Origin: an uncultured Acidimicrobiales bacterium
Lineage (GTDB): Bacteria; Actinomycetota; Acidimicrobiia; Acidimicrobiales; AC-14
Reading direction: 5' to 3'
Assembly: GCA_902805665.1 (NCBI GenBank)
Contig: CADCTB010000130.1
Coordinates: 1-58,726, forward strand
Length of the DNA: 58,726 nt
The position numbers were made by a program, and so were the translations under genes. The stretch's first letter is position 1. Every line of letters begins with the position of its first letter. The notes beneath the pieces were generated by a model. The model did no database searches, was not told the origin of the DNA, and was given only the letters and a program-made list of their open reading frames with translations. Positions 19,389 to 27,878 of the stretch are shown here, in pieces.

Positions 19389-20303
19389 CTAGGTGGAAGC
19401 TCGCTCGATGTCGGGCTCGATGTAGATCACCCGCGCCGCGGGGACGGCCGCGCGGATCCGGTGCTCACAGTCGTTGATGGCCTCGGCCAGAGCAGGAAGC
19501 TCGAGCGTCGGATCGAACGAGAGCTTGGCCGCCACCAGCAGCTCGTCGGGCCCGATGTGCTGCGTGCGCATGTGGATCACCTTGTGGACCCGATCGGTGG
19601 ACTCCATGGCCTGCTGGATGCCGCTCAGGGCCGCTGGGGAAGCACTCTCGCCGATGAGGAGACCCTTCATCTCGATCACCAGGACGATGGCGATGACGAC
19701 CAGGAGGGAGCCGATCGCGATGCTGCCCACCGCGTCCCATCGGGGGCTGCCGGTGATCTCGGCCATGCCCAGACCGACGACCGCAAAGATGAGGCCGAGG
19801 AGGGCGCCGAGGTCCTCCAGGAGCACGACGGGCAGCTCGGGCGACTTGGACCGCCGGATGAACTGCCACCAGGACTCCTTGCCCTTGACGTGCAGGCTCT
19901 CCTTGATGGCGGTGCGGAACGAGACGGTCTCGACGACGATGGCGAGGCCGAGGATCACGAAGGCCACCGTGGCCGACTCGATCTCGTGGGGGTGGCGCAA
20001 CTTCTCGATGCCCTCGTACAGGGCGAAGAGCCCGCCCAGGGTGAACAGGACAAGGGCGACCACGAACGACCAGAAGTAGCGCTCCCGCCCGTAGCCGAAG
20101 GGGTGCTCGGGCGTGGCCGTCTTCCGAGCCCGGGCGCCGCCGAGGAAGAGCAGGCCCTGGTTGCCGGCGTCGGCGCTCGAGTGCACCGCCTCGGCCAGCA
20201 TCGACGCCGCACCGGTCAGGAAGAAGCCGACCAGCTTGGCGACGGCTATCGCCGCGTTGGCCAGGAACGCGGCGAGGATCGCCTTCTTGCTGCCATCTTG
20301 CAT
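19389..20303 (-). CDS. Cation diffusion facilitator family transporter
   Basis: 304 residues with six transmembrane helices, then a cytoplasmic ferredoxin-like dimer domain. Metal-site residues are HSSADAGNQ in helix 2 (HxxxD) and HPFGYGRERYFWSF, and the SPELPVVLLEDLGALLG stretch supplies the second HxxxD-equivalent as E-D. Replacement of that His suggests a Zn/Fe/Mn-type site that differs from classic Zn CDFs. It exports divalent metal by proton antiport. A longer frame upstream overlaps the UdgX gene and is not used. It follows udgX by 11 nt in the MarR-UdgX-CDF operon. Confidence 0.88.
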   Translation of the reverse strand: MQDGSKKAILAAFLANAAIAVAKLVGFFLTGAASMLAEAVHSSADAGNQGLLFLGGARARKTATPEHPFGYGRERYFWSFVVALVLFTLGGLFALYEGIEKLRHPHEIESATVAFVILGLAIVVETVSFRTAIKESLHVKGKESWWQFIRRSKSPELPVVLLEDLGALLGLIFAVVGLGMAEITGSPRWDAVGSIAIGSLLVVIAIVLVIEMKGLLIGESASPAALSGIQQAMESTDRVHKVIHMRTQHIGPDELLVAAKLSFDPTLELPALAEAINDCEHRIRAAVPAARVIYIEPDIERAST

Positions 20304-20314
20304 GGCGGCGGATG

Positions 20315-20917
20315 TTAGGCGGAGAAGGCTTGGAGCTGCCTGTTGACCAGGCGGAGATCCTCGGTGAAGGCCGCCATCTCCGACTCCCGGCTGGCGGCGT
20401 CGGCCGCCCGCAGGATCGACGACGGGTGGACGGTGGCGGTGATCACGTGCCCCGCCGGCTGGGGGAAGAGCTCGCCCCGCTGCTTGGTCACCTTGAACGA
20501 ACGGCCGAGCAGGGCCTGGGCTGCAGTGGCGCCGAGACAGACGACCACCCTCGGCTGGACCAGCTCGATCTCCTTGTCGAGCCACGGGCGGCAGGCCGCG
20601 ATCTCGGTGGCGTCCGGGCGCTTGTGGAGGCGGCGCTTGCCCCGGGCCTCCCACTTGAAGTGCTTGACCGCGTTCGTCACATAGACGGAGGACCGGTCGA
20701 TACCCGCCTCCTCGAGGCCCTGGTCGAGGATCCGCCCGGCCGGGCCCACGAACGGCCGGCCGGCCAGATCCTCCTTGTCGCCCGGCTGCTCTCCGACCAG
20801 CATCAGCTGGGCCGTCTCGGAACCCTCGCCGAACACCGTCTGCGTGCCGGTCTTCCACAGGTCGCACGCCCGGCACTCCGCGGCGACGATCCTGACCTCC
20901 TCGAGCGCGTCAGTCAT
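20315..20917 (-). CDS. udgX: UdgX-type uracil-DNA binding protein / glycosylase
   Basis: 200 residues. It belongs to the Fe-S uracil-DNA glycosylase superfamily (families 4 and X). Motif A is GEQPGD (42-47) and motif B is HPSS (164-167). Cluster Cys are C15, C18, C109 and C127. The diagnostic feature is the KRRLH loop (94-98): in characterised UdgX a KRRIH loop supplies the His that becomes covalently linked to the uracil-excised sugar, and His98 here is equivalent. The protein is therefore predicted to trap uracil lesions instead of releasing an abasic site. Leu replaces Ile in the loop, a conservative change. Confidence 0.88.
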   Translation of the reverse strand: MTDALEEVRIVAAECRACDLWKTGTQTVFGEGSETAQLMLVGEQPGDKEDLAGRPFVGPAGRILDQGLEEAGIDRSSVYVTNAVKHFKWEARGKRRLHKRPDATEIAACRPWLDKEIELVQPRVVVCLGATAAQALLGRSFKVTKQRGELFPQPAGHVITATVHPSSILRAADAASRESEMAAFTEDLRLVNRQLQAFSA

Positions 20918-20926
20918 CCTCGGCGG

Positions 20927-21406
20927 CTACCCACCGGTGTTCGCGCTCGAAACCGCCTGGCAGCCGGAGACCCACCGGGCGTTCGCCCGGTCGAGGAGTT
21001 CGACCAGTGTCCGACGCTCCTCCTGGTCGAGGTCGGCCAGGGCCCGTTCGGTGGCCTTGACCCGCAGGGCGGCGAAGTGCCGGGCCGCCTCCTCCCCGCG
21101 TTCGGTCAGGACGACTGCGTGCCGGCGACGATCGCGCGGATCCCGCCGGCGCTCCACCATCGAGGCGGCTTCCAGGATGTCGAGGACGCCCACCACGTCG
21201 CTGGCATCGAGGCCCAGGTGGTCGCTGATCTGCCGCTGGGACACTGGCTGCAGCTTCTCGACGACCGCCAGCACGCCCATGCACGGTGGCCGGAACCCGA
21301 GGTCGACCGCCCAGTGCTCCTCGGCCATCAGCTCGTGCACCTGCCGGCGCATCTCCCGGGCCAGGAGGAGCACGCCGGTGAGGGCGTCCAGGCCTTCATC
21401 GTCCAC
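20927..21406 (-). CDS. MarR-family transcriptional regulator
   Basis: 159 residues from GTG 21406. A winged helix is visible: QRQISDHLGLDASDVVGVLD as the HTH and the wing MVERRRDPRDRRRHAVVLTERG, with the DxRxxR motif of MarR proteins. It is divergent from the DrrAB-like exporter and leads an operon with udgX and the CDF transporter. MarR proteins commonly sense small phenolics, drugs or oxidants and repress the adjacent divergent promoter; control of both directions is inference. TACGAT ends 6 nt before the GTG. Confidence 0.88.
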   Translation of the reverse strand: MDDEGLDALTGVLLLAREMRRQVHELMAEEHWAVDLGFRPPCMGVLAVVEKLQPVSQRQISDHLGLDASDVVGVLDILEAASMVERRRDPRDRRRHAVVLTERGEEAARHFAALRVKATERALADLDQEERRTLVELLDRANARWVSGCQAVSSANTGG

Positions 21407-21412
21407 CGCACC

Positions 21413-21418
21413 ATCGTA
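21413..21418 (-). promoter_or_regulatory. -10 hexamer (TACGAT) of the marR-udgX-CDF operon
   Basis: TACGAT ends 6 nt before GTG 21406, predicting a leaderless mRNA. Confidence 0.45.
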
Positions 21419-21425
21419 CCCCGGC

Positions 21426-21453
21426 TTGACATTCGATTGGAAGTGTCTATCGT
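21426..21453 (+). promoter_or_regulatory. -35/-10 promoter of the ABC exporter pair
   Basis: A perfect TTGACA at 21426-21431, a 16-nt spacer, and TATCGT at 21448-21453. Transcription would start near 21460, about 5 nt before ATG 21465. Confidence 0.6.
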
Positions 21454-21471
21454 TGGTGATCCCAATGGATA
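21448..21471. promoter_or_regulatory. Imperfect inverted repeat, possible MarR operator
   Basis: TATCGTTGG at 21448-21456 faces CCAATGGATA at 21462-21471, an imperfect dyad covering the -10 box, start site and start codon of the exporter gene. That is where a divergent MarR repressor would act. Confidence 0.35.
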
Positions 21472-22448
21472 GCGAATCCCGAGCCGCAATTCGCGTCGAG
21501 AACCTGCAGAAGCGCTTCGGCGAGGTCGAGGCCGTCCGAGGAGTGGACTTCGAGGTGCAGGCCGGGGAGACGTTCGGGTTCCTCGGTCCGAACGGCGCCG
21601 GCAAGTCGACGACGATCAACATGCTGTGCACGCTCCTGCGCCCCACCGGCGGCCGGGCGGAGGTCGCGGGGTTCGATGTCGTCAGCCAGCGCAACGACGT
21701 CCGCCGGGAGATCGGCCTCGTGTTCCAGGACATGACCCTCGACACCTACCTCAGCGCCGGCCAGAACCTCCGGTTCCACGGCCAGCTCTACGGCGTGCCG
21801 TCGGACCGGCTCGAGGTCCGCATGCGCCAGGTCCTCGAGCTGGTCGGCCTGTGGGACCGGCGCGACAAGGACGTGGACACGTTCTCCGGTGGCATGAAGC
21901 GCCGCCTGGAGATCGCCCGCGGACTGCTCCATTCACCCCGGGTCCTGTTCCTCGACGAGCCCACCGTCGGCCTCGACCCGCAGACCCGGGCGTCGATCTG
22001 GGAGTACCTCGACGAGCTGCGCCGGCAGGAGAACCTCACCATCTTCCTCACCACCCACTACATGGACGAGGCCGAGCACTGCGACCGCATCGCGATCATG
22101 GACGCCGGCCAGATCGTGGCCCTCGACACCCCCGAGGCTCTGAAGGCGGCCATCGGCACCGACCGCGTCCGGCTGGAGATCGACGACGAAGCGGCCGCCG
22201 CCGCAGCCATCAAGCGGCAGTTCGGGCTGGAGGCGTCGTCGGTTGGTGGCGCGCTGGTCCTCCAGGTGCCCGACGGCGAGCACTTCGTGCCCAAGCTTCT
22301 CGCCGACCTGGGGGTCCCGGTCCGGTCGGTGAGCGTCACCCGCCCGACGCTCGACGACGTCTTCATGAGCTACACCGGGCGCACGATCCGCGACGCTGAG
22401 AGCGCTCCGGGCTCCGAGATCCCGGCCATGTTCCGAGGACGGAGGTGA
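21465..22448 (+). CDS. DrrA-like ABC exporter ATPase
   Basis: 327 residues. Walker A is GPNGAGKST; the Q-loop is LVFQDMTLD; the signature FSGGMKRRLEIARG is intact; Walker B is VLFLDEPTVGLDP; the H-loop is LTTHYMDEAE. The C-terminal part (VSVTRPTLDDVFMSYTG) is the DrrA-type regulatory tail. These features match daunorubicin-resistance-type drug/lipid exporters. It is followed 4 nt later by its permease and faces a MarR regulator, the standard arrangement for inducible drug efflux. Confidence 0.9.
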   Translation: MDSESRAAIRVENLQKRFGEVEAVRGVDFEVQAGETFGFLGPNGAGKSTTINMLCTLLRPTGGRAEVAGFDVVSQRNDVRREIGLVFQDMTLDTYLSAGQNLRFHGQLYGVPSDRLEVRMRQVLELVGLWDRRDKDVDTFSGGMKRRLEIARGLLHSPRVLFLDEPTVGLDPQTRASIWEYLDELRRQENLTIFLTTHYMDEAEHCDRIAIMDAGQIVALDTPEALKAAIGTDRVRLEIDDEAAAAAAIKRQFGLEASSVGGALVLQVPDGEHFVPKLLADLGVPVRSVSVTRPTLDDVFMSYTGRTIRDAESAPGSEIPAMFRGRR

Positions 22449-22452
22449 CCCG

Positions 22453-23325
22453 ATGACCACCACCGTGCAACCTCCCCTGCCCATCGCGCCGGTGCAGCGG
22501 CCGCCGACCGGGCTGGCCAGCGACCTGCGCGCCGCGCGCGTGGTCTGTCACCGCGAACTGCTGCGGTGGGTCAAGGACGGGCGGCGGTTGCTGGCCGGCC
22601 TCGTCCAGCCCTTGCTGTGGCTCTTCGTGCTGGGGACCGGCCTGTCGCGGGTCGTCTCCGTCGGCGCCGAGAACGTCGACTTCCGCACCTTCCTGTTCCC
22701 CGGCGTGCTGGTCACCTCGGTGATGTTCACCGCGGTGTTCTCCGGGGTCTCGGTGGTGTGGGACCGGGAGTTCGGCTTCCTGCGGGAGATGCTGGTGGCG
22801 CCGATCCGCCGCACGTCGATCCTGGGCGGCAAGTGCCTCGGGGGCGCCATCGTGGCCACCGCCCAGGCCGTGGTCATCCTGGCCCTGGCCGGGCTGTGCG
22901 GCATCCCCTACTCGCCGGTCCTCATGCTCCAGCTGCTTGCGATCCTTTTCCTGGCGTCGCTCTCCATCACCGCATTCGGCCTGCTGCTCGGCGCCCGGGT
23001 GGCCAACATCCAGTCGGTCATGCCGGTCATCCAGACGGTGATCACGCCCATGATGTTCCTCTCCGGCGCCCTCTACCCCACTTCCGGGCTGCCGACGTGG
23101 CTGGCCTTCGCCACCAAGATCAACCCCGTGACCTATGCGGTGAACCCCATGCGCCACGTGGTCTTCTCCCACCTCGACCTCACGCCCGAGGCGGCCCGGG
23201 TCCTCGACCCGCAGCTGACGTGGGGAGGCTGGCCCGTTCCCTTCGCCCTGCAGCTGGTGATCCTCGCCGCCCTCGGCCTGGTGACGTTCGCGGTGGCCGT
23301 CCACCGGTTCAGCAAGACCGACTGA
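22453..23325 (+). CDS. DrrB-like ABC-2 transporter permease
   Basis: 290 residues with six transmembrane spans. The DrrB/ABC2_membrane signature is clear: GVSVVWDREFGFLREMLVAP in the first cytoplasmic loop, then PMMFLSGALYPTSGLP. It pairs with the ATPase just upstream. The substrate is probably hydrophobic (drug, polyketide or lipid), based on family only. Confidence 0.9.
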   Translation: MTTTVQPPLPIAPVQRPPTGLASDLRAARVVCHRELLRWVKDGRRLLAGLVQPLLWLFVLGTGLSRVVSVGAENVDFRTFLFPGVLVTSVMFTAVFSGVSVVWDREFGFLREMLVAPIRRTSILGGKCLGGAIVATAQAVVILALAGLCGIPYSPVLMLQLLAILFLASLSITAFGLLLGARVANIQSVMPVIQTVITPMMFLSGALYPTSGLPTWLAFATKINPVTYAVNPMRHVVFSHLDLTPEAARVLDPQLTWGGWPVPFALQLVILAALGLVTFAVAVHRFSKTD

Positions 23326-23334
23326 CGGCGCCGG

Positions 23335-23340
23335 TAGTTT
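23335..23340 (+). promoter_or_regulatory. -10 hexamer (TAGTTT) of the F420 oxidoreductase gene
   Basis: TAGTTT ends exactly 6 nt before ATG 23347, with no Shine-Dalgarno. A leaderless transcript separate from the exporter operon is likely. Confidence 0.5.
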
Positions 23341-23346
23341 GACGGG

Positions 23347-24177
23347 ATGAAGGTCGGGATCGACGTCTCCCAGCATCAGCTCGAGTGGCCGGAGCTCCGG
23401 GCGCGGGTGGCGTGGGCAGAGGAGGTCGGGTTCGAGTCGGCCTGGGTGTTCGACCACTTCACCGCCCTCTACGGCGACCGCAAGGGGCCGTGCCTGGAGG
23501 CCTGGACCCTGCTGGCCGCGCTCGGGGCGGCCACCACTCGCATCCGGCTGGGCGCACTGGTCACGGGGGTGACGTACCGCCATCCGTCCCTGCTGGCGGC
23601 CGAGGCGGTGACCGTCGACCACGTCTCGGCCGGCCGGCTCGACATCGGCCTGGGCGCGGCGTGGCACGAGCAGGAGCACGGGCGGCTCGGCTTCGACTTC
23701 CCGCCCACCCGCGAGCGCACCGAGCGCCTCGACGAGACGGTGCAGATCATCAAGGGGCTGCTCACCCGCGACGACTTCGACTTCGACGGGCGCCACTACC
23801 GCCTGCAGCGGGCCTTCTACCGCCCTCGCCCCGTGCAGCAGCCGCATCCACCGATCTGGATCGGCGCCGGAGGGGCCAAGGTCATGCTGCCCCTCGCCGC
23901 CCGCCATGCCGACGTCTGGCACGGCTTCGGGTCGGTGTCGGAACTGGCACGGAAGTCGGCAGTCATCGACCGCGCCGCAGAGGCGGCAGGCCGCGACCCC
24001 GCCGAGATCGGCCGCTCCACCAACCTCTCGATCTCCGAGCCGTGGGACTCCGTCCGCCGGGAGGCCGACCAGCTGCGGGCCGCCGGCTTCACCCACCTGA
24101 TCGCCAGCTGGCCGTCGGAGGGGCGGGCCCTGGTGGAGGAGTTCGCCGCCGACGTGATGCCGGACCTCACGGGCTGA
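23347..24177 (+). CDS. LLM-class (luciferase-like) F420-dependent oxidoreductase
   Basis: 276 residues in the (β/α)8 luciferase-like fold. Typical segments are WAEEVGFESAWVFDHF, TTRIRLGALVTGVTYRHPSL, AAEAVTVDHVSAGRLDIGLG and PHPPIWIGAGGAKVM. In actinobacteria most such enzymes use coenzyme F420, while FMN is the alternative. The substrate cannot be inferred. It may be co-transcribed with the MBL gene that begins 5 nt downstream. Confidence 0.88.
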   Translation: MKVGIDVSQHQLEWPELRARVAWAEEVGFESAWVFDHFTALYGDRKGPCLEAWTLLAALGAATTRIRLGALVTGVTYRHPSLLAAEAVTVDHVSAGRLDIGLGAAWHEQEHGRLGFDFPPTRERTERLDETVQIIKGLLTRDDFDFDGRHYRLQRAFYRPRPVQQPHPPIWIGAGGAKVMLPLAARHADVWHGFGSVSELARKSAVIDRAAEAAGRDPAEIGRSTNLSISEPWDSVRREADQLRAAGFTHLIASWPSEGRALVEEFAADVMPDLTG

Positions 24178-24182
24178 GCCCG

Positions 24183-25058
24183 GTGCACCAGATCGACACC
24201 CTGCTCGGGGGCTGGGAGCGGGTCACCGCGGGATGGCTGATCGAGGGGCCGGAACCGGTCCTGATCGAGACCGGCAGCCAGAGCTCGGTGCCGGTGGTCC
24301 TCGACGCGCTGGCCGGGCTCGGGATCGGGCCCGGCGACCTGGCGGGCGTCGTGGTGACCCACATCCACCTCGACCACGCCGGCGGCGTGGGCGACGTGGC
24401 CCGGGCCTTCCCGAACGCCACGGTGTACGTCCACCCCGCGGGCGCCCGGCACCTGGTCGACCCGTCACGGCTGGTGGCGTCGGCGGCCCGGGTCTACGGG
24501 GACACCCTCGACAGCCTCTACGGCCGCCTCGACCCCACCCCGGTCGAGCGCATCCGGGCCATCGAGGACGGGGAGGAGATCCGCATCGGTCCCGGCCGGG
24601 CGCTGACCGCCGTCCACTCCCCGGGCCACGCCAACCACCACCTGGCTCTCCACGACTCCGCGACCGGCGTGCTGTTCGCGGGCGACGCCGCAGGTGTCCG
24701 CCTGCCCGACGTCGGTGTGCTGCGACCGGCCACCCCGCCTCCCGAGTTCGACCTTGACCTGGCCATCCGGTCCCTCCACCTCTTCGCCGCCCGCCGGCCA
24801 TCGGCGCTCGCCCTCGCCCACTTCGGCGTGCTGGACGGTGACCCGGCCGACGTCCTCGGCGAGGCCGAGGACGTGCTGCGGGAGTGGGCGGCGGTGGCCG
24901 AAGCGGCATGGGAACGGGGTGACGACCTGGCCGCCGCCCTGGCCGCTGCGTTCGGCGCCGACCCCAGCGAGACGATGGGCATCCTCAACGGCGTCCACTC
25001 CAACGCCGCCGGCCTCCGGCGGTGGCTCGACAAACGCCCTGACAGAACGAGTGGTTAG
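24183..25058 (+). CDS. MBL-fold metallo-hydrolase
   Basis: 291 residues from GTG 24183. The metal-binding HxHxDH motif is THIHLDHAGG (near residue 62). Further ligands are the His in VHSPGHANHH, the Asp in LFAGDAAG and the His in LALAHFG. It is a glyoxalase II/lactonase-type hydrolase with a C-terminal helical extension of about 60 residues. It follows the LLM oxidoreductase closely, so they may act on one compound. Its stop overlaps the convergent M48 gene by 4 bp. Confidence 0.87.
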   Translation: MHQIDTLLGGWERVTAGWLIEGPEPVLIETGSQSSVPVVLDALAGLGIGPGDLAGVVVTHIHLDHAGGVGDVARAFPNATVYVHPAGARHLVDPSRLVASAARVYGDTLDSLYGRLDPTPVERIRAIEDGEEIRIGPGRALTAVHSPGHANHHLALHDSATGVLFAGDAAGVRLPDVGVLRPATPPPEFDLDLAIRSLHLFAARRPSALALAHFGVLDGDPADVLGEAEDVLREWAAVAEAAWERGDDLAAALAAAFGADPSETMGILNGVHSNAAGLRRWLDKRPDRTSG

Positions 25059-26704
25059 ACCAGCCCCACCAGCATGAGGGCGACGCCGGCGACGACCAAA
25101 AGGGCTGCCGCGGCGTAGCGGGCGACCCATTCCCACGAGCGGGCCCGGCGGCCGTCCGCGGCCCGGACGTCGCGCAGCTCGATGACCGGGCCGGGCAGGC
25201 GCCGGTACCACCCCCGGGCCTCCACCTCCTGGCCCTGGAACGCCTCGGCCCGGAACAACCCGAACCACTCGGCGGCGAAGGGGAACGGCTGGCGGTAGAG
25301 GAGAGGGACGAACCCGGAAGGGTCGGCGACCACCAGGTCGGGTGACAGCACGTACCCGGGCATGCCCCGGCCGACGACCTGGCCCTTCACGGTGACGCCG
25401 ATGCCCGCCACCGGGCCGGCGTCGAGGCGTTCGAGCAGGCCGGCCACTTCGTCGACCGGATGGTGGTCACCCGGGTAGCGGACGTGCTGCTTGACGAAGA
25501 ACAGGGCACCGGCGGCGGCCACGGCAAGGCCCATGCCGAATTGGCTGTCGGGGAGGGCGCCGAAGACCACGCCGGCGATGACCAGGATCCATGGGGCGAC
25601 AGCGATGGCCAGCTCGCGGGCGAAGCGGGCCCGGGCGTCGAACGCCTGCTCCTCGGAGGCGCCGGCCATGGACCGCAGCACGCTCCACTGCCGGGGTGCG
25701 CCGGGCAGCCCCGACTGCTCCAGGTCGAGGATGCGCCGGGCCACCAGCGGGTGCGACGACAGCTTCTCCAGCGTCGCTCCCCAGGGGTTGGCCAGGTCCC
25801 ACCGCATGGCGGCAAGGGCACGGTCGGGGTCGATGCCCTGGGCGATCGCGGCCTGCATGGCCTCGGCCGAGCGGGGCTCGAAGATGCCCATGGCCCGCAT
25901 CGACTGGGCCCGGCGGGTGCGGGCTGCCAGCTTGGCCGCTTCCTTGCGCCCCTGCTTGCCCGAGGCGATGAGGGTGTGCGCCTCGTCCTTCCGGGCCGCG
26001 CTGGCCTGGCCCATGCCGTAGGCGATCTTGATCAGCGCGGATGCGAGGGCATCACCGTCGCCGGTGGACCGGCACGACCAGTGGTCGGCTGCCGTCTCCC
26101 GGGCCCGGCTCAGGGCCAGGAGGGTGAACTGGGAGGTCAGGTAGGCCACGTAGGCGCCGAGGGCGACGGCCCTGGCCTCGGGCCGGTCGTTGCCCCGGGC
26201 CACCACGTAGGCCAGGTAGAGGACCATGGGGATGACGGCGGCCACCGTCATGACCGCGAAGTCCCAGTGCTTGACGTGACCGACCTCGTGGGCGACCACC
26301 GCGTTGAGCTCGCGCTCGTCGAGCCGCTCGAGGAGCCCACGGGTCACCCAGATGCGGGCGTCCCTCGGAGTGCGTCCGAACGTGAACGCGTTCGGGTTCC
26401 CGTCGTCGACGATCCCCAGGGTCACCAGAGGGATGCCGGCCTCGGCGCACCGGCGGGCGACGATGTCGCCCAGCGGGTGGTCGGTGTCGTAGCGCCGGCC
26501 GTCGTTGGGGATCACGGTGGCCGGGACCAGCCACTGGATGATGAAGGGGTTGACCAGGTACTGGATCCCCAGCATGGCCACGGCGAAGGCGGCCGGGAAC
26601 CACAGGGGAGCGCCGAGGAAGTAGACGACTGCGAACCCGACGGCGAGAAGCAGGCCGACCAGGCCCCCGATGGAGGGGAGCGAGCGGCGGAGCACGAACC
26701 TCAT
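25055..26704 (-). CDS. M48-family membrane metalloprotease (HtpX-like)
   Basis: 549 residues, longer than HtpX (about 290). Two N-terminal transmembrane helices lead to the zinc-protease motif VVAHEVGHVKHWDF (HExxH) near residue 140, with a later Glu as third ligand in ARETAADHWSC. After the protease domain there are two more helices and a C-terminal region of about 130 residues with a last helix (AALLVVAGVALMLVGLV). HtpX-type enzymes cut damaged membrane proteins. ATG 26704 is preceded by GGAGG. It lies 24 nt downstream of the AI-2E gene and is probably co-transcribed. Confidence 0.9.
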   Translation of the reverse strand: MRFVLRRSLPSIGGLVGLLLAVGFAVVYFLGAPLWFPAAFAVAMLGIQYLVNPFIIQWLVPATVIPNDGRRYDTDHPLGDIVARRCAEAGIPLVTLGIVDDGNPNAFTFGRTPRDARIWVTRGLLERLDERELNAVVAHEVGHVKHWDFAVMTVAAVIPMVLYLAYVVARGNDRPEARAVALGAYVAYLTSQFTLLALSRARETAADHWSCRSTGDGDALASALIKIAYGMGQASAARKDEAHTLIASGKQGRKEAAKLAARTRRAQSMRAMGIFEPRSAEAMQAAIAQGIDPDRALAAMRWDLANPWGATLEKLSSHPLVARRILDLEQSGLPGAPRQWSVLRSMAGASEEQAFDARARFARELAIAVAPWILVIAGVVFGALPDSQFGMGLAVAAAGALFFVKQHVRYPGDHHPVDEVAGLLERLDAGPVAGIGVTVKGQVVGRGMPGYVLSPDLVVADPSGFVPLLYRQPFPFAAEWFGLFRAEAFQGQEVEARGWYRRLPGPVIELRDVRAADGRRARSWEWVARYAAAALLVVAGVALMLVGLV

Positions 26705-26728
26705 GACGACCTCCGGAAGGGACTGTCG

Positions 26729-27859
26729 TTAAGGAGAACGTTCGGCGGACTCGGGACGTTCCGCAGGAGTGGAGGATATCGCCGGCTGCGTCTCCGGCTC
26801 CGGCTTCGGCTCGGGTTCCGGCGCCGCCGGCTCTCTCTTCGCCAGCTCATCCGCCAGTGTGATGGCGATGGTGGCGGCCAGCACGGCGAGAAGCGCTCCC
26901 GCCACGCCGCTCAGCTCGAGGCCGACGAGCCCGGCGGCCAGGGTGACGAACGGCCCCACCCGTACCGTCGACCGCTCGACGCTGCGCTGGACGAGGAGGT
27001 TCTCGACGGCCTGATAGGCGACGAACACGACGATGAGCGTGACTGATCGCTCCCCCGACGACGCGGCGGCGAAGACCACGATGGGCAGGGCGCCGATCAG
27101 GGCTCCGGCGAGGGGCACGAGGTCCCACAGCCCCACCCAGACGCCGAGCGCCGCGGGTCCTGGGACGTCGGCAAGGCGGGCGGCCAGGTAGGCGGCAAGG
27201 CCGGCAGCGAGCGACATGACGAGCGACGAGGTGGCGTAGCCGAACGCCCGGCGGTAGACGGCGACGGCCAGCGCCTCAGCCCGAGCCCGGCGGACCGGAT
27301 CCCGGAGCTGGTTGCGGGCCGAGCGGGCCAGCCGGGGGCCGTGCTGGAGGAAGAAGATCGTGAGCACGCCCGTGGCCAGGAACGCCACACCGCGGGTGGC
27401 CGCGGCCTGGAGCGCCTCGGCCGTCGTTCCGCCCCGCAGGCGCTGCGGAAGGCCGCGGAGGAAGCGGTCGGTGCGCTCGGACAGCCGGAGGTCGCGGGCC
27501 ACGTCGCCGAACCGCTCCGACGACTCGATCTCCCGGGCCCGCTCCGGCCCCGCCTCCTGCAGGCGGCGGGTCTCGCGCTGCACGTCGTCCACCAGCCCGT
27601 AGCCGACCGCGCCGAGGCCGCCCACGAGGGTGAGCATCACCACCGCGGTGGCCAGGGCCCTCGGGATCTTCCGGGCCAGCAGGGAGACCAGGGGATGGAG
27701 CAGTCCGGCCAAGGTGGCGGCCACGAGGATCCACCCGATCACCCGCTGGGCCGCGGCCACCACGGCCAACAGGGCCAGGGTGGCGCCCAGCATGGCGACG
27801 CTGAGCGCGGCGGAACGCGGCGATATGCGGAGGCGCTCCCGGGGGATGGGCGCCACCAT
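26729..27859 (-). CDS. AI-2E family transporter (PerM-like), minus-strand copy
   Basis: 376 residues from ATG 27859. It has about seven or eight transmembrane helices in the AI-2E/PerM pattern: a pair at each end and a long amphipathic stretch (about residues 75-150) between helices 3 and 4. The family includes putative autoinducer-2 exporters and Na+/H+ antiporters. The C-terminal 40 residues are Pro/Glu-rich. It faces a paralogue at 27879-28979 across a 19-nt gap containing a perfect palindrome. The open frame upstream of 27859 is a shadow. Confidence 0.85.
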   Translation of the reverse strand: MVAPIPRERLRISPRSAALSVAMLGATLALLAVVAAAQRVIGWILVAATLAGLLHPLVSLLARKIPRALATAVVMLTLVGGLGAVGYGLVDDVQRETRRLQEAGPERAREIESSERFGDVARDLRLSERTDRFLRGLPQRLRGGTTAEALQAAATRGVAFLATGVLTIFFLQHGPRLARSARNQLRDPVRRARAEALAVAVYRRAFGYATSSLVMSLAAGLAAYLAARLADVPGPAALGVWVGLWDLVPLAGALIGALPIVVFAAASSGERSVTLIVVFVAYQAVENLLVQRSVERSTVRVGPFVTLAAGLVGLELSGVAGALLAVLAATIAITLADELAKREPAAPEPEPKPEPETQPAISSTPAERPESAERSP

Positions 27860-27860
27860 C

Positions 27861-27875
27861 TCGGTACAGTACCGA
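27861..27875. promoter_or_regulatory. 15-bp perfect palindrome forming a symmetric divergent promoter
   Basis: TCGGTACAGTACCGA has 7-bp arms around one A. On the plus strand it contains TACAGT, ending 8 nt before GTG 27879. On the minus strand it contains TACTGT, ending 6 nt before ATG 27859. The two -10 boxes overlap, so only one direction can be occupied by polymerase at a time. The dyad could equally be a repressor operator. Confidence 0.6.
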
Positions 27876-27878
27876 CCG

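Noticed and set aside
22363-24096. 577-residue minus-strand frame over the permease and LLM oxidoreductase
   Set aside because: His/Asp/Gly/Arg-rich composition typical of high-GC antisense; both plus-strand genes have clear family motifs.
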